Positions 39,950-48,052 of a stretch of DNA of 49,055 nt are shown piece by piece; the first letter of the stretch is position 1; every line of letters begins with the position of its first letter. The stretch comes from an uncultured Desulfobacterales bacterium (lineage in GTDB: Bacteria > Desulfobacterota > Desulfobacteria > Desulfobacterales > JAFDCJ01). Under the pieces are notes generated by a model. It searched no databases. It had not been told where the DNA came from and was given only the letters and a program-made list of their open reading frames with translations. Where the stretch lies: positions 1 to 49,055 of the forward strand of contig CALZJV010000052.1 of assembly GCA_945787595.1 (NCBI GenBank), in the 5' to 3' direction. The position numbers and the translations under genes were made by a program.

Positions 39950-42121
39950 CTATGCCCTATGCCCCTTCACCGGGGCATCCGCAGCGCTTAATTTTGCGGT
40001 TGATTTTCGAGCACATACTTCACACAGTCGACGATCGTCGGCAACCCTGACGACCGTGTTGGTCCGCTGCTGTACAAAATCGAGATAACGCGCCGGACCT
40101 AAAACGGCGCCGCAACTTTGGCAATACAGTAATTTTTTTCGGTTGAGCAAGGTGCCGCAGAGAGAAAGAATTCGTTCGTCGCCCTTGTCTTCCATCCTCA
40201 TGGCACCGGTGGGGCAATTGGTGGCACAGGCTCCGCATAAAATACAGCGCTCTTCGGTCACTCTGAAATCGGTTTCCACGGGATGATCAAAATCAAAATA
40301 ACCCATCTGCAACGCATCCACTTTCATCCTGTCACGGCAGACTTCAACACACTTGCCGCAGCGCAGGCAGATATCGCAGCGAAGACAGCGCCGGGCCTCT
40401 TCGCGCACCATGTTTTCCGTGTGACCCAGCTCGACCTGCTGGAAAGTCGTACGCCGGCGGTCGATATTTAACAGGGGCATCTCGGGCCGTTTTAAGGTCA
40501 TTTTGGTGATGGCGGGAACTTCCAGGTGTTCGACTCTTCTGCGGCGGGTCGGCACCGGCGGCATACTGGGCTGGGGGATACCCGATAACCAGCGGTCAAT
40601 AGACTCGGCTGCCCGCTTGCCGCCGCCGATGGCTTCAATGATTGTTGCCGGTCCGGTCACCGCATCTCCGGCCGCAAAGACGCCCTCATGGGAAGATTCC
40701 ATGGTCGCCATCTTGACGTTGATCGTTTGGCGGCGTGTCCATTGCAGGTCTTTGACGGATTCCATACAGGTTGCATCGACCTGCTGGCCGATGGCACAAA
40801 TGATGACATCCGCACCGATTGTAAATTCACTGTCTTCGATGGGAACCGGGTATTTTCGGTCCTGTCCTTCCTTGCTGATCAATTTGGCCTTCAGGCATCG
40901 CAGACCCTCCAGGCGGCCCCGGCTTCCGATTATTTCGCTTGGAATGTTTAAAAATTCGAACCGGATTCCTTCTTCTTCTGCCTGCTCGACTTCTTCGGTG
41001 TCGGCCGGCATTTCAAAACGCGTCCGGCGGTACGCCAGGGTTACCGATTCACATCCCAGTCTAAGACAGGTTCTGGCCGCATCTATGGCAACGTTGCCGC
41101 CGCCGATCACGACGGCATGTTTCCCCGGCACCTGCCGGTCTCCCAGGGCCACATTTCTCAGAAAATCGATAGCTTGAATGACCTGGGGAAAACCCAATTC
41201 TCCGGGGACACCCAGTTTAAATGAATGCTGGGCGCCGATGGCAATGAAGAAAGCCTCGAAGCCTTCCCCTTTGAGTTGTTCGAGGGTAATATCAGCGCCG
41301 AATCCGGTGTTAAATTGAAATTCCACACCCAAATTTTTTAACATGGCCACTTCGCGGTCTATGACTTCTCTGGGAAGCCGATAGCGGGGTATACCCAGCA
41401 GCAGCATTCCTCCTGCCACCGGTTGTTGCTCAATGACCCGGACGTCATATCCTTTCAATGCCAGGTAATACGCTGCACTCATACCGCCGGGACCGGCGCC
41501 GATGACGCACACTTTCTTATTTTTGTCCGGTTCCTTCGGCGGGTTTTTATAACTGCCTTCCGACATGGTCCTTTCGGCGGCAAAACCTTTGAGAGATTTT
41601 ATCGAGATCGGGGTATCGATGCGCGCTCGTACACACATGATTTCACAGGGTCTGGTGCACACTAGCCCGCATACCCAGGGAAAGGGGCAGTCCTGGCGAA
41701 TGACGTCGATGGCCTCGGCATCGCGTCCCATTCCGATAAGGGTCACATAAGTCGGAATATCCAGTCCTGCAGGGCAAGTCATCTGGCAGGGCGCAGGAGC
41801 CAATTTGAGGCAATCTCCCGACGAGCAGTTATGGGTTTCGATATGGCTGATAAACACTTCGCGATGTTGCGCCAGTGCCGTTCGCACCAATTTCCCGGCA
41901 TTTTTAGAAGGCTCCGTTTTACCCTGTACCTCCAGTTTTCGGGCCAACGACTCCATGGTCGGCAGATGCTCGGTATCGGCTCTGCCCCAGGCAACATCAT
42001 TCAGCAATGCCAGGATATCTTCCGCCCTGCGCCTGCTCCTGGGGTCCGTTAGCCCACCGGAATCGATGGCGGCACTCAATTTTCCGATAATGTCGGTTAC
42101 CGGGCATGTTCTTTCGGGCAT
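39950..42121 (-). CDS. GltD-like FAD/NAD(P) oxidoreductase with NuoF-C-like N-terminus and Fe-S C-terminus
   Basis: From the ATG at 42121 (AGAGGA 5 bases upstream) the protein has 723 residues. Residues 25-95 resemble the C-terminal helical domain of NuoF (RRAEDILALLNDVAWG, LEVQGKTEPSKNAGKLVRT), with cluster cysteines lost. The GltD-type Cys set is CSSGDCLKLAPAPCQMTCP (99-117). The FAD Rossmann motif is VIGAGPGGMSAAYYL (206-220), the NADPH motif VVIGGGNVAIDAA, and the FAD end motif GVFAAGDAVTGPATIIEAI. The C-terminus has CLRCDICLRCGKCVEVC and CILCGACATNCP clusters and a zinc-ribbon-like CQSCG. It should move electrons between NAD(P)H and the Fe-S partners. The last residues (KGHRA-stop) lie in repeat DNA. 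Confidence 0.88.
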   Translation of the reverse strand: MPERTCPVTDIIGKLSAAIDSGGLTDPRSRRRAEDILALLNDVAWGRADTEHLPTMESLARKLEVQGKTEPSKNAGKLVRTALAQHREVFISHIETHNCSSGDCLKLAPAPCQMTCPAGLDIPTYVTLIGMGRDAEAIDVIRQDCPFPWVCGLVCTRPCEIMCVRARIDTPISIKSLKGFAAERTMSEGSYKNPPKEPDKNKKVCVIGAGPGGMSAAYYLALKGYDVRVIEQQPVAGGMLLLGIPRYRLPREVIDREVAMLKNLGVEFQFNTGFGADITLEQLKGEGFEAFFIAIGAQHSFKLGVPGELGFPQVIQAIDFLRNVALGDRQVPGKHAVVIGGGNVAIDAARTCLRLGCESVTLAYRRTRFEMPADTEEVEQAEEEGIRFEFLNIPSEIIGSRGRLEGLRCLKAKLISKEGQDRKYPVPIEDSEFTIGADVIICAIGQQVDATCMESVKDLQWTRRQTINVKMATMESSHEGVFAAGDAVTGPATIIEAIGGGKRAAESIDRWLSGIPQPSMPPVPTRRRRVEHLEVPAITKMTLKRPEMPLLNIDRRRTTFQQVELGHTENMVREEARRCLRCDICLRCGKCVEVCRDRMKVDALQMGYFDFDHPVETDFRVTEERCILCGACATNCPTGAMRMEDKGDERILSLCGTLLNRKKLLYCQSCGAVLGPARYLDFVQQRTNTVVRVADDRRLCEVCARKSTAKLSAADAPVKGHRA

Positions 42122-42202
42122 CTTATCCTCTCGTATACCGAAATCGCTCGGCATGCATGGTGAGAAGTATCATGTTGATTGAAAACACTCAACCGACAAA
42201 TT

Positions 42203-42706
42203 CTATCCGAAATCGGCAACTTTTTTAGCGTGCCGGTCACGTTTGGATTGGGCTTTTTTTGCAGGATCGCCGAAATGAAGACATTTTGTGATACACTTGG
42301 TTACACAGGCCGGATCCAGGCCCTGATCAACTCGGTCCATGCAGTAATCGCACTTCACTGCTTTACCGGTCTCCGGGTTCCACTGGGGAGTTCCCCAAGG
42401 GCAGGCCGTAATACAGGCTTTGCAGCCGACGCAAAGTGTGCCGTCTACAAAGACGATGCCGTCCTTGGGCCTTTTTTGCATCGCGCCGGTCGGGCAGGCG
42501 GCAACACACCACGGTTCCTGGCAGTGAAAACAGGGCATAAATACATAAGACATGCGCGGTAGATTGTTTAATCTTTTGGGGCCTACCGGAATGATCTGGG
42601 TCAATCTGGGGCCAATCGGCAAGTTGTTTTTCGTCTTGCAGTGAGACTCGCAGCTGAAACATCCAATGCAGCGTTTGGTATCCTGGTAAATATAGTACTT
42701 GCTCAT
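42203..42706 (-). CDS. Four-cluster ferredoxin subunit (PsrB/DmsB type)
   Basis: From the ATG at 42706 (GGAGG 7 bases upstream) the protein has 167 residues and four Cys groups: 13/16/19/23, 59/62/67/71, 92/95/98/102 and 119/122/134/138, matching the four 4Fe-4S clusters of electron-transfer subunits of DMSO-reductase-family enzymes. CPTGAM and CPWGTPQWN are typical. There is no membrane anchor gene nearby and no signal peptide. It lies between the molybdopterin subunit and the GltD-like flavoprotein, so it likely passes electrons between them in the cytoplasm. Confidence 0.93.
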   Translation of the reverse strand: MSKYYIYQDTKRCIGCFSCESHCKTKNNLPIGPRLTQIIPVGPKRLNNLPRMSYVFMPCFHCQEPWCVAACPTGAMQKRPKDGIVFVDGTLCVGCKACITACPWGTPQWNPETGKAVKCDYCMDRVDQGLDPACVTKCITKCLHFGDPAKKAQSKRDRHAKKVADFG

Positions 42707-42811
42707 GCGTTTTCCTCCGTATGCGAAACAGTTACCTTCCTCGTAACCCATTGCTGAAAATTGGCATTAAATCCATTAGTATAAAGCGATTGCACCAAAA
42801 TGGGACAATCA

Positions 42812-42957
42812 GGATGCTGGATACTGGTTTCTGGATGCTGGCAGAGGGAATCGTTCGCGCAGCGCAGGCGCTTGCGCCACGAATCGCTCTTATCCTTTTT
42901 ATAAAATCGACAGAATACCTCGTTAATCCAGTATAAAGCATCCAGAATCCAGCATCT
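42812..42957. repeat. Long inverted repeat (GATGCTGGATACTGG ... CCAGAATCCAGCATC)
   Basis: The left arm 42813-42841 (GATGCTGGATACTGG, TTTCTGGATGCTGG) pairs with the right arm 42928-42955 (CCAGTATAAAGCATCC, AGAATCCAGCATC). The loop holds a GC-rich inner hairpin (GCGCAGGCGCTTGCGCC). It fills the 328-base gap between the ferredoxin and molybdopterin genes; no gene is seen. Confidence 0.65.
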
Positions 42958-43034
42958 TGGTCGATTAATAGTGCCGCGTTTCGTCTAAATATTATGGAGC
43001 AATTTTAAACAAAATTACGGGTCTTTAATAAGTA

Positions 43035-45131
43035 TTATTCGGCCTTTTCAACCTTTACGAAACATTCCAACAGGGAATTAGCGCCTCCGACCGGGTCATA
43101 AACGCCCAACAGGCCGGTTTCAAAACGATAATCTCCCAGTCCCTTGTTAAACCCGCGGGTTTGCCAGGGCACTTTTCTGCCGAACCCGTGAACCATGAAT
43201 ACCGATTCCGGGTGAATGAACTCGGTCACGTAAATGTTAATCGTTCCTGAATGGCTGCCGTCGGCGGAAGTGACCCGCACCCGATCGCCATTGGCAACGC
43301 CCAATTTCCGGGCCTCTTCGTCGTTGAGCCACAACTGGTTTTCAGGCATAATCTCGCTGAGCACCGGATTGTTTTGGGTACGACCATGGGTGTGTACCGG
43401 GCTGCGGCCAAAGGCTAACCGATAATAGCCTTCATCAGGCTTTTTCGGGCTTTCATAAGGCTTGAAGGATTCTATGCCGCTGGCTTCCAGGCGGCTGGAA
43501 ACAAATTCTATTTTTTTAGAAGGCGTTTTAAATTTAAGATCCTTCATCCGGTTCCACCAAACCGGTTTATCCGTGAGTGCGACAGATCCCTTTTTCTCCA
43601 GCTCTCTCACCGTAATACCGGTATCTTCGAGCTGCCATTCCCAGAATTCTTCCATATCTTTGAATTTGAAATATTCGCCGGCCCCCAGCCGTTCGGCCAG
43701 AGATTTGAATATCCACCAGTCGGGTTTGGCATCGTTGCGGGGCTCGACAGCCTGTTTTCGCATCCCGAATGAAGGTTTCAAGCCCTTGCCGGTGGTTAAG
43801 ACGCTCGATTTTTCCAGATAAGTTGCCGACGGCAGCAGCACATCGGCATACCAGGCCGTTTCGCTGTAGTTGGCATCGATGGCAACCACCAGGTCCAGTT
43901 TATCGAAGGCCTTTTTCTGCGCTTCCGGATCCGGCAGGGCCAGCAGCGGATCATGCCGGAAGGCAATATATGCTTTGACCGGGTAAGGATCTTCACTCAG
44001 AATGGCAGGATAGAGCAATTGCAAAAGCCCCGGTCCGGCATCAAAGTGCTTGTATTTCCATCCGCAGCCGTCAACCCGCTTTTCTTCCGGTTTGGGGATG
44101 GTATCCAAAAGCGATTTAAGCCCCTTGGCGCCCACATCGCCGGGGCCTTTTTGATAGAACAGACCGCCCGGGGCTTCAAAGGCGCCCATCAGCGCGTTGA
44201 GGATGTAACTGGTTCGAATCGCATAAAAAGAATCCGAGTAGCGCGCCACCATCCAGCCCGGATGAAAAATCACGGCCGGGCGGGCCGCGGCAATTTCGTT
44301 GGCGAATTCGACGATTTCATTGGCAGGAATGCCGGTCTCCCCGGCAGCCCACTCCGGTGTGTGAGGGATCACAAAAGATTCCAGTTCCTTCAGGCCCAGC
44401 ACCCATTGATTGACAAATTCGGCATCATACAGCTTATCCCGCAGCACGGTGTGAATAATGCCCAGATTGAGCGCATAGTCGGTTCCGGGTCGAATCGCCC
44501 AATACCGGGTAGCCTTCATGGCGGTACCGGCCGCTCTCGGATCGATATAGGTAATTTTGCCGCCACGATCCAGCATGTCCATAATAATATTGGCCTGCTT
44601 AACGCGCAGGGATTCAAACACATTGCGTCCATATAGAACCAGATGCTTGCAGTTGCCATAGTCATAATTAAATGTTTTTCGGCCTGAACCGAAAAGTGAC
44701 AAGGCTGCATGCTGGACGTTGCGAGCACAGGTGCAGTCGTGGTTGAAATAGTTGGGCGACCCGATGGCTCTTAAAAAACTGCGATGAATGTCCCGAAACG
44801 GTCCCCCACGGTCGCTCAAAGCGATGGCCTTGGCGCCATGTTTTTTTATGATTCTCTGTAATTTATTTGCGATATAATCCAGGGCTTCATCCCAGGTGGC
44901 TTTTTTCCATTTGCCTTCACCCCTTTTACCTTCCCTGATCATGGGGTGCTGGGGTCTTTCATAGTCGTAAAGCATGGCCAGACCGGCGGAGCCTTTGGCG
45001 CAAAGTCGCCCCGCCATCCCGGGGTCGTTCGGATTTCCTTCTATCCATTTCACCACGCCGTCTTCTACATCAACTTTGATGGGACATCTGACGGTACACA
45101 TGCCACAGATACTATAAACCGATTCCTTCAT
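43035..45131 (-). CDS. Molybdopterin oxidoreductase catalytic subunit (PsrA/PhsA-like)
   Basis: From the ATG at 45131 (AAGGAGAG 8 bases upstream) the protein has 698 residues. The N-terminal 4Fe-4S motif is Cys9/12/16/44 (CGMCTVRC, GRLCAKG). The metal ligand is probably Cys133 or Cys135 in NYFNHDCTCARNV, as in polysulfide/thiosulfate reductases. WYADVLLPSATYLEK, RSPVHTHGRTQNNP and the C-terminal molydopterin-binding barrel (NGDRVRVTSADG) are family hallmarks. It lacks a twin-arginine leader, so it is predicted to be cytoplasmic, unlike classical PsrA/PhsA. The substrate is unknown. It is the first gene of the minus-strand redox block. Confidence 0.9.
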   Translation of the reverse strand: MKESVYSICGMCTVRCPIKVDVEDGVVKWIEGNPNDPGMAGRLCAKGSAGLAMLYDYERPQHPMIREGKRGEGKWKKATWDEALDYIANKLQRIIKKHGAKAIALSDRGGPFRDIHRSFLRAIGSPNYFNHDCTCARNVQHAALSLFGSGRKTFNYDYGNCKHLVLYGRNVFESLRVKQANIIMDMLDRGGKITYIDPRAAGTAMKATRYWAIRPGTDYALNLGIIHTVLRDKLYDAEFVNQWVLGLKELESFVIPHTPEWAAGETGIPANEIVEFANEIAAARPAVIFHPGWMVARYSDSFYAIRTSYILNALMGAFEAPGGLFYQKGPGDVGAKGLKSLLDTIPKPEEKRVDGCGWKYKHFDAGPGLLQLLYPAILSEDPYPVKAYIAFRHDPLLALPDPEAQKKAFDKLDLVVAIDANYSETAWYADVLLPSATYLEKSSVLTTGKGLKPSFGMRKQAVEPRNDAKPDWWIFKSLAERLGAGEYFKFKDMEEFWEWQLEDTGITVRELEKKGSVALTDKPVWWNRMKDLKFKTPSKKIEFVSSRLEASGIESFKPYESPKKPDEGYYRLAFGRSPVHTHGRTQNNPVLSEIMPENQLWLNDEEARKLGVANGDRVRVTSADGSHSGTINIYVTEFIHPESVFMVHGFGRKVPWQTRGFNKGLGDYRFETGLLGVYDPVGGANSLLECFVKVEKAE

Positions 45132-45266
45132 AACCAAACTCTCCTTAATTCTAGAATCCTCAAAATGAGATTTAATGTTCGCGAATGATCTTCCCTTAAA
45201 AAGCAATAACCATACCACCCGGTCACCGGAAATGACGGTGATTTCTCCCAAATCGTCTTTTATAAT

Positions 45267-45295
45267 ATAATAAGTTTTTTCAGTATGATAGACAA
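45267..45295 (-). promoter_or_regulatory. Possible sigma-70 promoter for the redox block
   Basis: On the minus strand TTGTCT (45295-45290) and TATTAT (45272-45267) are separated by 17 bases, about 135 bases upstream of the ATG at 45131. Confidence 0.45.
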
Positions 45296-45482
45296 TTTTC
45301 CTTTAAGACTTTTCTATGCAGGTCATATAATCAAAAAAGATTTCAGCACAATAGTGCAAAATAATAATTGCAGTGAACTATTAATATTGCACAAAGCTAT
45401 TTTACTTAAATTAAAGACAATCTGATCGACGGACCAAAGGTGCAGTTTTTTTTATGCACATGGTTCGGATTTTCCTAATGAC

Positions 45483-45508
45483 ATAAACCAACCTTTTGTA
45501 TGGTTTAT
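45483..45508. promoter_or_regulatory. Inverted repeat ATAAACCA-N10-TGGTTTAT, possible activator site
   Basis: Perfect 8-base arms separated by 10 bases, about 95 bases upstream of the sigma-54 -24 element at 45603. Symmetry and distance fit an enhancer-binding-protein site. TGCA-containing words (GTGCAA, TTGCAC, TGCAC) are scattered at 45350-45465. Confidence 0.55.
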
Positions 45509-45601
45509 CTAACTCATGATTGGGCTTAACCCATTAATATCAATTTAAAAATTTTATTGTGATCCCCACCCTGCGGTCGTAGAAGGCGTCGGATTATTTC
45601 A

Positions 45602-45617
45602 TGGCACATTGCTTGCT
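45602..45617 (+). promoter_or_regulatory. Sigma-54 (-24/-12) promoter, consensus match
   Basis: TGGCACATTGCTTGCT is an exact match to TGGCAC-N5-TTGCW. The start site would fall near 45628, about 78 bases before the gene at 45706. It probably drives that gene and the exporter downstream. Apart from this and the inverted repeat, the 574-base gap 45132-45705 shows no gene. Confidence 0.75.
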
Positions 45618-45705
45618 ACATAGGCTCGAATACATATCTATAGGTAGTGTTCCAACATTTCAATTGGGACGAAACCCTTAAATTTTTTTTTGGAGAAAAC
45701 CAAAA

Positions 45706-46152
45706 ATGATGCGTGCAATTACACTTATGCTCAACTGGGAAATATTTGAGAACAAGAAAATTATTTTGCTGTACCAGATAGCTTCCGCCGTTTTGATCGG
45801 TGTATGCGGTACCATCCTTGTCACCATGTTCCTGGCAACCTTCCTACCGATATCCAAGGTTGTCAGCATTATTCCATGGATGATCGGCTTTAACACGGCC
45901 ATGACCGGATTTTCCTTGATTGAGAAAACCAGAGATCGCATTGTGCACAAACATTTATCGGCGATTTTTGCCGGCCTGGTGAATGTTGTCCTTACCTGCG
46001 GTATTTTGACGATATTTTCGTTTCATTTTCTGGGAGAAAATCTGCTTGGCTCTAGAATGATTTTATTTTTATTAATCATTGGCGCCGTTTGCAGTCAGCT
46101 TGGCGCTCGGTTGGCCTTCAAATATCTCAAATTGAACAAAAAAGCAACTTGA
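45706..46152 (+). CDS. Four-helix inner-membrane protein, unknown function
   Basis: A 148-residue protein with four predicted membrane helices (about 20-48, 53-70, 84-107, 116-136) joined by short basic loops (EKTRDRIVHKH). The ATG at 45706 is followed at once by a second ATG; GGAG lies upstream. I recognise no family. It shares the sigma-54 promoter with the TauE/SafE gene 57 bases downstream, so an accessory role in export is possible. Confidence 0.75.
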   Translation: MMRAITLMLNWEIFENKKIILLYQIASAVLIGVCGTILVTMFLATFLPISKVVSIIPWMIGFNTAMTGFSLIEKTRDRIVHKHLSAIFAGLVNVVLTCGILTIFSFHFLGENLLGSRMILFLLIIGAVCSQLGARLAFKYLKLNKKAT

Positions 46153-46208
46153 AGCAATCCATATCATCAAGGAAGATGCTATAAAACCACAATGTAAAGG
46201 AGGAAGAA

Positions 46209-46667
46209 ATGAGAAAAAAATTACCGTTACTTACCGTATTACTCATTGCACTGGCTGCCGTTTTAACGGCTCCCAGCGGTTCATTGGCAGCGGCCAAAAT
46301 ATCCGCTGCCGAATATAAGGCGGGCGATATGGTCACCATTGAAGGGGCCATCGAGCCGGGCCAGGATCTCTACATCGCGGTGGCGCAACAGAAAATGTTT
46401 GCGGTAAAAGACACTGACGGGGTAAATGAAAGGAAACGATTAGAAAAGGATATGAAGAAAAATAAGTTTAACGCTGATACAGCAATTCCCCCGCTTTATT
46501 ACCTGTTAACCACCCCCGTCGGTGCTTCTGGGCAAGGGCCGTGGGATCTACTCCACCACCATGTTTTATCTGAAAAAGAAATTCGCCGATGTTGCCTCGG
46601 CAGCAAAAGCCATGCTGGGTCCCGTTCAGACAGAAGAACAGTGGAATTTTCTGAGGTATGCCAATGA
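46209..46667 (+). CDS. TauE/SafE exporter, N-terminal exported domain (frameshifted from the rest)
   Basis: AAGGAGG lies 5 bases before this ATG. The N-terminus is a signal peptide or first membrane helix (LLTVLLIALAAVLTAPSGSLAAA), followed by a beta-rich domain (GDMVTIEGAIEPGQDLYIAV). Similarity to the expected protein holds to about LLTTPVGASG (near 46530). Beyond that the frame reads WDLLHHHV and stops, while the +1 frame reads GKGRGIYSTTMFYLKKKF and continues. A one-base indel at about 46517-46540 therefore splits the gene. Confidence 0.75.
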   Translation: MRKKLPLLTVLLIALAAVLTAPSGSLAAAKISAAEYKAGDMVTIEGAIEPGQDLYIAVAQQKMFAVKDTDGVNERKRLEKDMKKNKFNADTAIPPLYYLLTTPVGASGQGPWDLLHHHVLSEKEIRRCCLGSKSHAGSRSDRRTVEFSEVCQ

Positions 46668-47871
46668 GTCCTCCTACGGTATCGGCACCATCGTCAAAGA
46701 GGGCAGCAATGTGGGCAAGGTGACGATCTTTTCCCGTACGGTGCTCACCGATCACGGCACAAGCGGCAAATACTGGGACAAGGGCACCGCCATCAATCTG
46801 GACAAGAAAACCGGCAAATTTACGGCCTCGTTTAAATCCTTCCGCCACACGCCGCCGGATACCCCATTCGATGTGTATGTCAACGGCGCCAAAAGCGGTT
46901 CCTTCACAGTGCAGAAAAACGGATTCTGGCTGACGAAAGCCTTTCGTTATATGAACCCCCTGTGGATCATCATCGGTGCGATTCTCGTGGGCACCTACTT
47001 TTCCATGATCGGGGCCGCCGGCGGCATGCTCATGGCCGCATTCCAGGTTCTCATCGTCCAGACCGCAGGTCCGGTGGGCATCAACGCCGCCAACGTGCTG
47101 AGACCCTCCAACATGGCCCTGACCCTGTTTTCGCCCCTGGGTTCATTCTATCGCTACGCGGTGAAAGAGAGACGGGTTGCGTGGCCGGTGGGTATCTCCT
47201 TTGGGGTCGGCATTTTCATCGGGTCAATCTGGCTGGGTAAATATGTCTCGGCAATTCTGCCACTGGCAGCCTATAAGGAGTGGCTGGCCGTCCTGGTGGT
47301 GCTCATGGGTATTCAGACCTTAAGGGAGTTGATGCCCAAGGCCATGGAGAAACGCAAAAACATCAAGGCCATGATGGCAAAGTTCAACAAAGAGGTCGCC
47401 AAGGCCAAGGAAGAAGGCCGTGCCGCGGAGATGGGCAGCATTGAGCCGGTGAAGACCGGTCTCACCAACTACCGATTCAAGTTCTGGGGCGAAGAATTTG
47501 GCATCAATCCGCTGCTTTTTGCCATCCTCGGTCTTGGCATCGGTGTGGTTTCCAGATCCTTTGGTATCGGCGGCGGCTTTCTGCTGGTGCCGGCCATGAC
47601 GACGTTAGGGGCGCTTCCCATGTACGTTGCGGTCCCGATTTCACTCATCGGCACCTGCTTTTCCAGTATCGGCGCCTTTATCGGGTACCTGATGACCGGT
47701 TACCTTCCGGACATGTGGCTGATGATCGCCATTATCATCGGCGGGTTTGCCGGCGGTATGCTGGGCAGCCGGGCGCAAAAGATGTTCAGTGAAAAAACGC
47801 TGAAAATCGTTCTGGCGATAACGCTGTTCTTTCTGTTCTTTAGGTTCTTTAAGATCGAAATCTGGATCTAA
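46522..47871 (+). CDS. TauE/SafE (TSUP) sulfite/organosulfonate-type exporter, main part
   Basis: A 449-codon frame whose first residues continue the N-terminal domain of the gene above; the GTG at 46522 is not a credible start. Residues 1-140 finish a periplasmic-type domain (GTIVKEGSNVGKVTIFSRTV, DVYVNGAKSGSFTV). Residues 145-449 form the TSUP transporter, with MIGAAGGMLMAAFQVL and SFGIGGGFLLVPAMTTLG as the two repeated glycine-rich motifs and about eight helices. A charged cytoplasmic loop (KAMEKRKNIKAMMAKFNKEV) separates the halves. TSUP proteins export sulfite, sulfonates or other small anions; the substrate here is unproven. Confidence 0.87.
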   Translation: MLLGKGRGIYSTTMFYLKKKFADVASAAKAMLGPVQTEEQWNFLRYANESSYGIGTIVKEGSNVGKVTIFSRTVLTDHGTSGKYWDKGTAINLDKKTGKFTASFKSFRHTPPDTPFDVYVNGAKSGSFTVQKNGFWLTKAFRYMNPLWIIIGAILVGTYFSMIGAAGGMLMAAFQVLIVQTAGPVGINAANVLRPSNMALTLFSPLGSFYRYAVKERRVAWPVGISFGVGIFIGSIWLGKYVSAILPLAAYKEWLAVLVVLMGIQTLRELMPKAMEKRKNIKAMMAKFNKEVAKAKEEGRAAEMGSIEPVKTGLTNYRFKFWGEEFGINPLLFAILGLGIGVVSRSFGIGGGFLLVPAMTTLGALPMYVAVPISLIGTCFSSIGAFIGYLMTGYLPDMWLMIAIIIGGFAGGMLGSRAQKMFSEKTLKIVLAITLFFLFFRFFKIEIWI

Positions 47872-47904
47872 AAACCACGGAACAGGAAACCTATTGAATT
47901 GCTC

Positions 47905-47941
47905 AATGGCGGGAAAAGTCCCCCGGACTTATCCCGCCATT
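47905..47941 (+). terminator. Strong hairpin after the exporter gene
   Basis: AATGGCGGGA (47905-47914) pairs with TCCCGCCATT (47932-47941), and inside it AAGTCC pairs with GGACTT around CCC, giving 16 base pairs with one mismatch. No T-run follows, so it may stabilise the mRNA end rather than terminate transcription. Confidence 0.5.
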
Positions 47942-48052
47942 ACAGCGGTCACGTCATTTAGGAAGATAACCGACTGGATTTACTATGATTATTTTATTAA
48001 TTAAAATAGCCCTTTGTGGATGGGCACTAACCTTTGACCTGGAAATCAAACC

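Noticed and set aside
40503..41177. 224-codon + strand ORF
   Set aside because: It lies wholly antisense to the GltD-like gene, whose motifs are clear, and has a low-complexity Ser/Arg/Pro composition.
43953..44636. 227-codon + strand ORF
   Set aside because: Antisense to the molybdopterin subunit; no family pattern.
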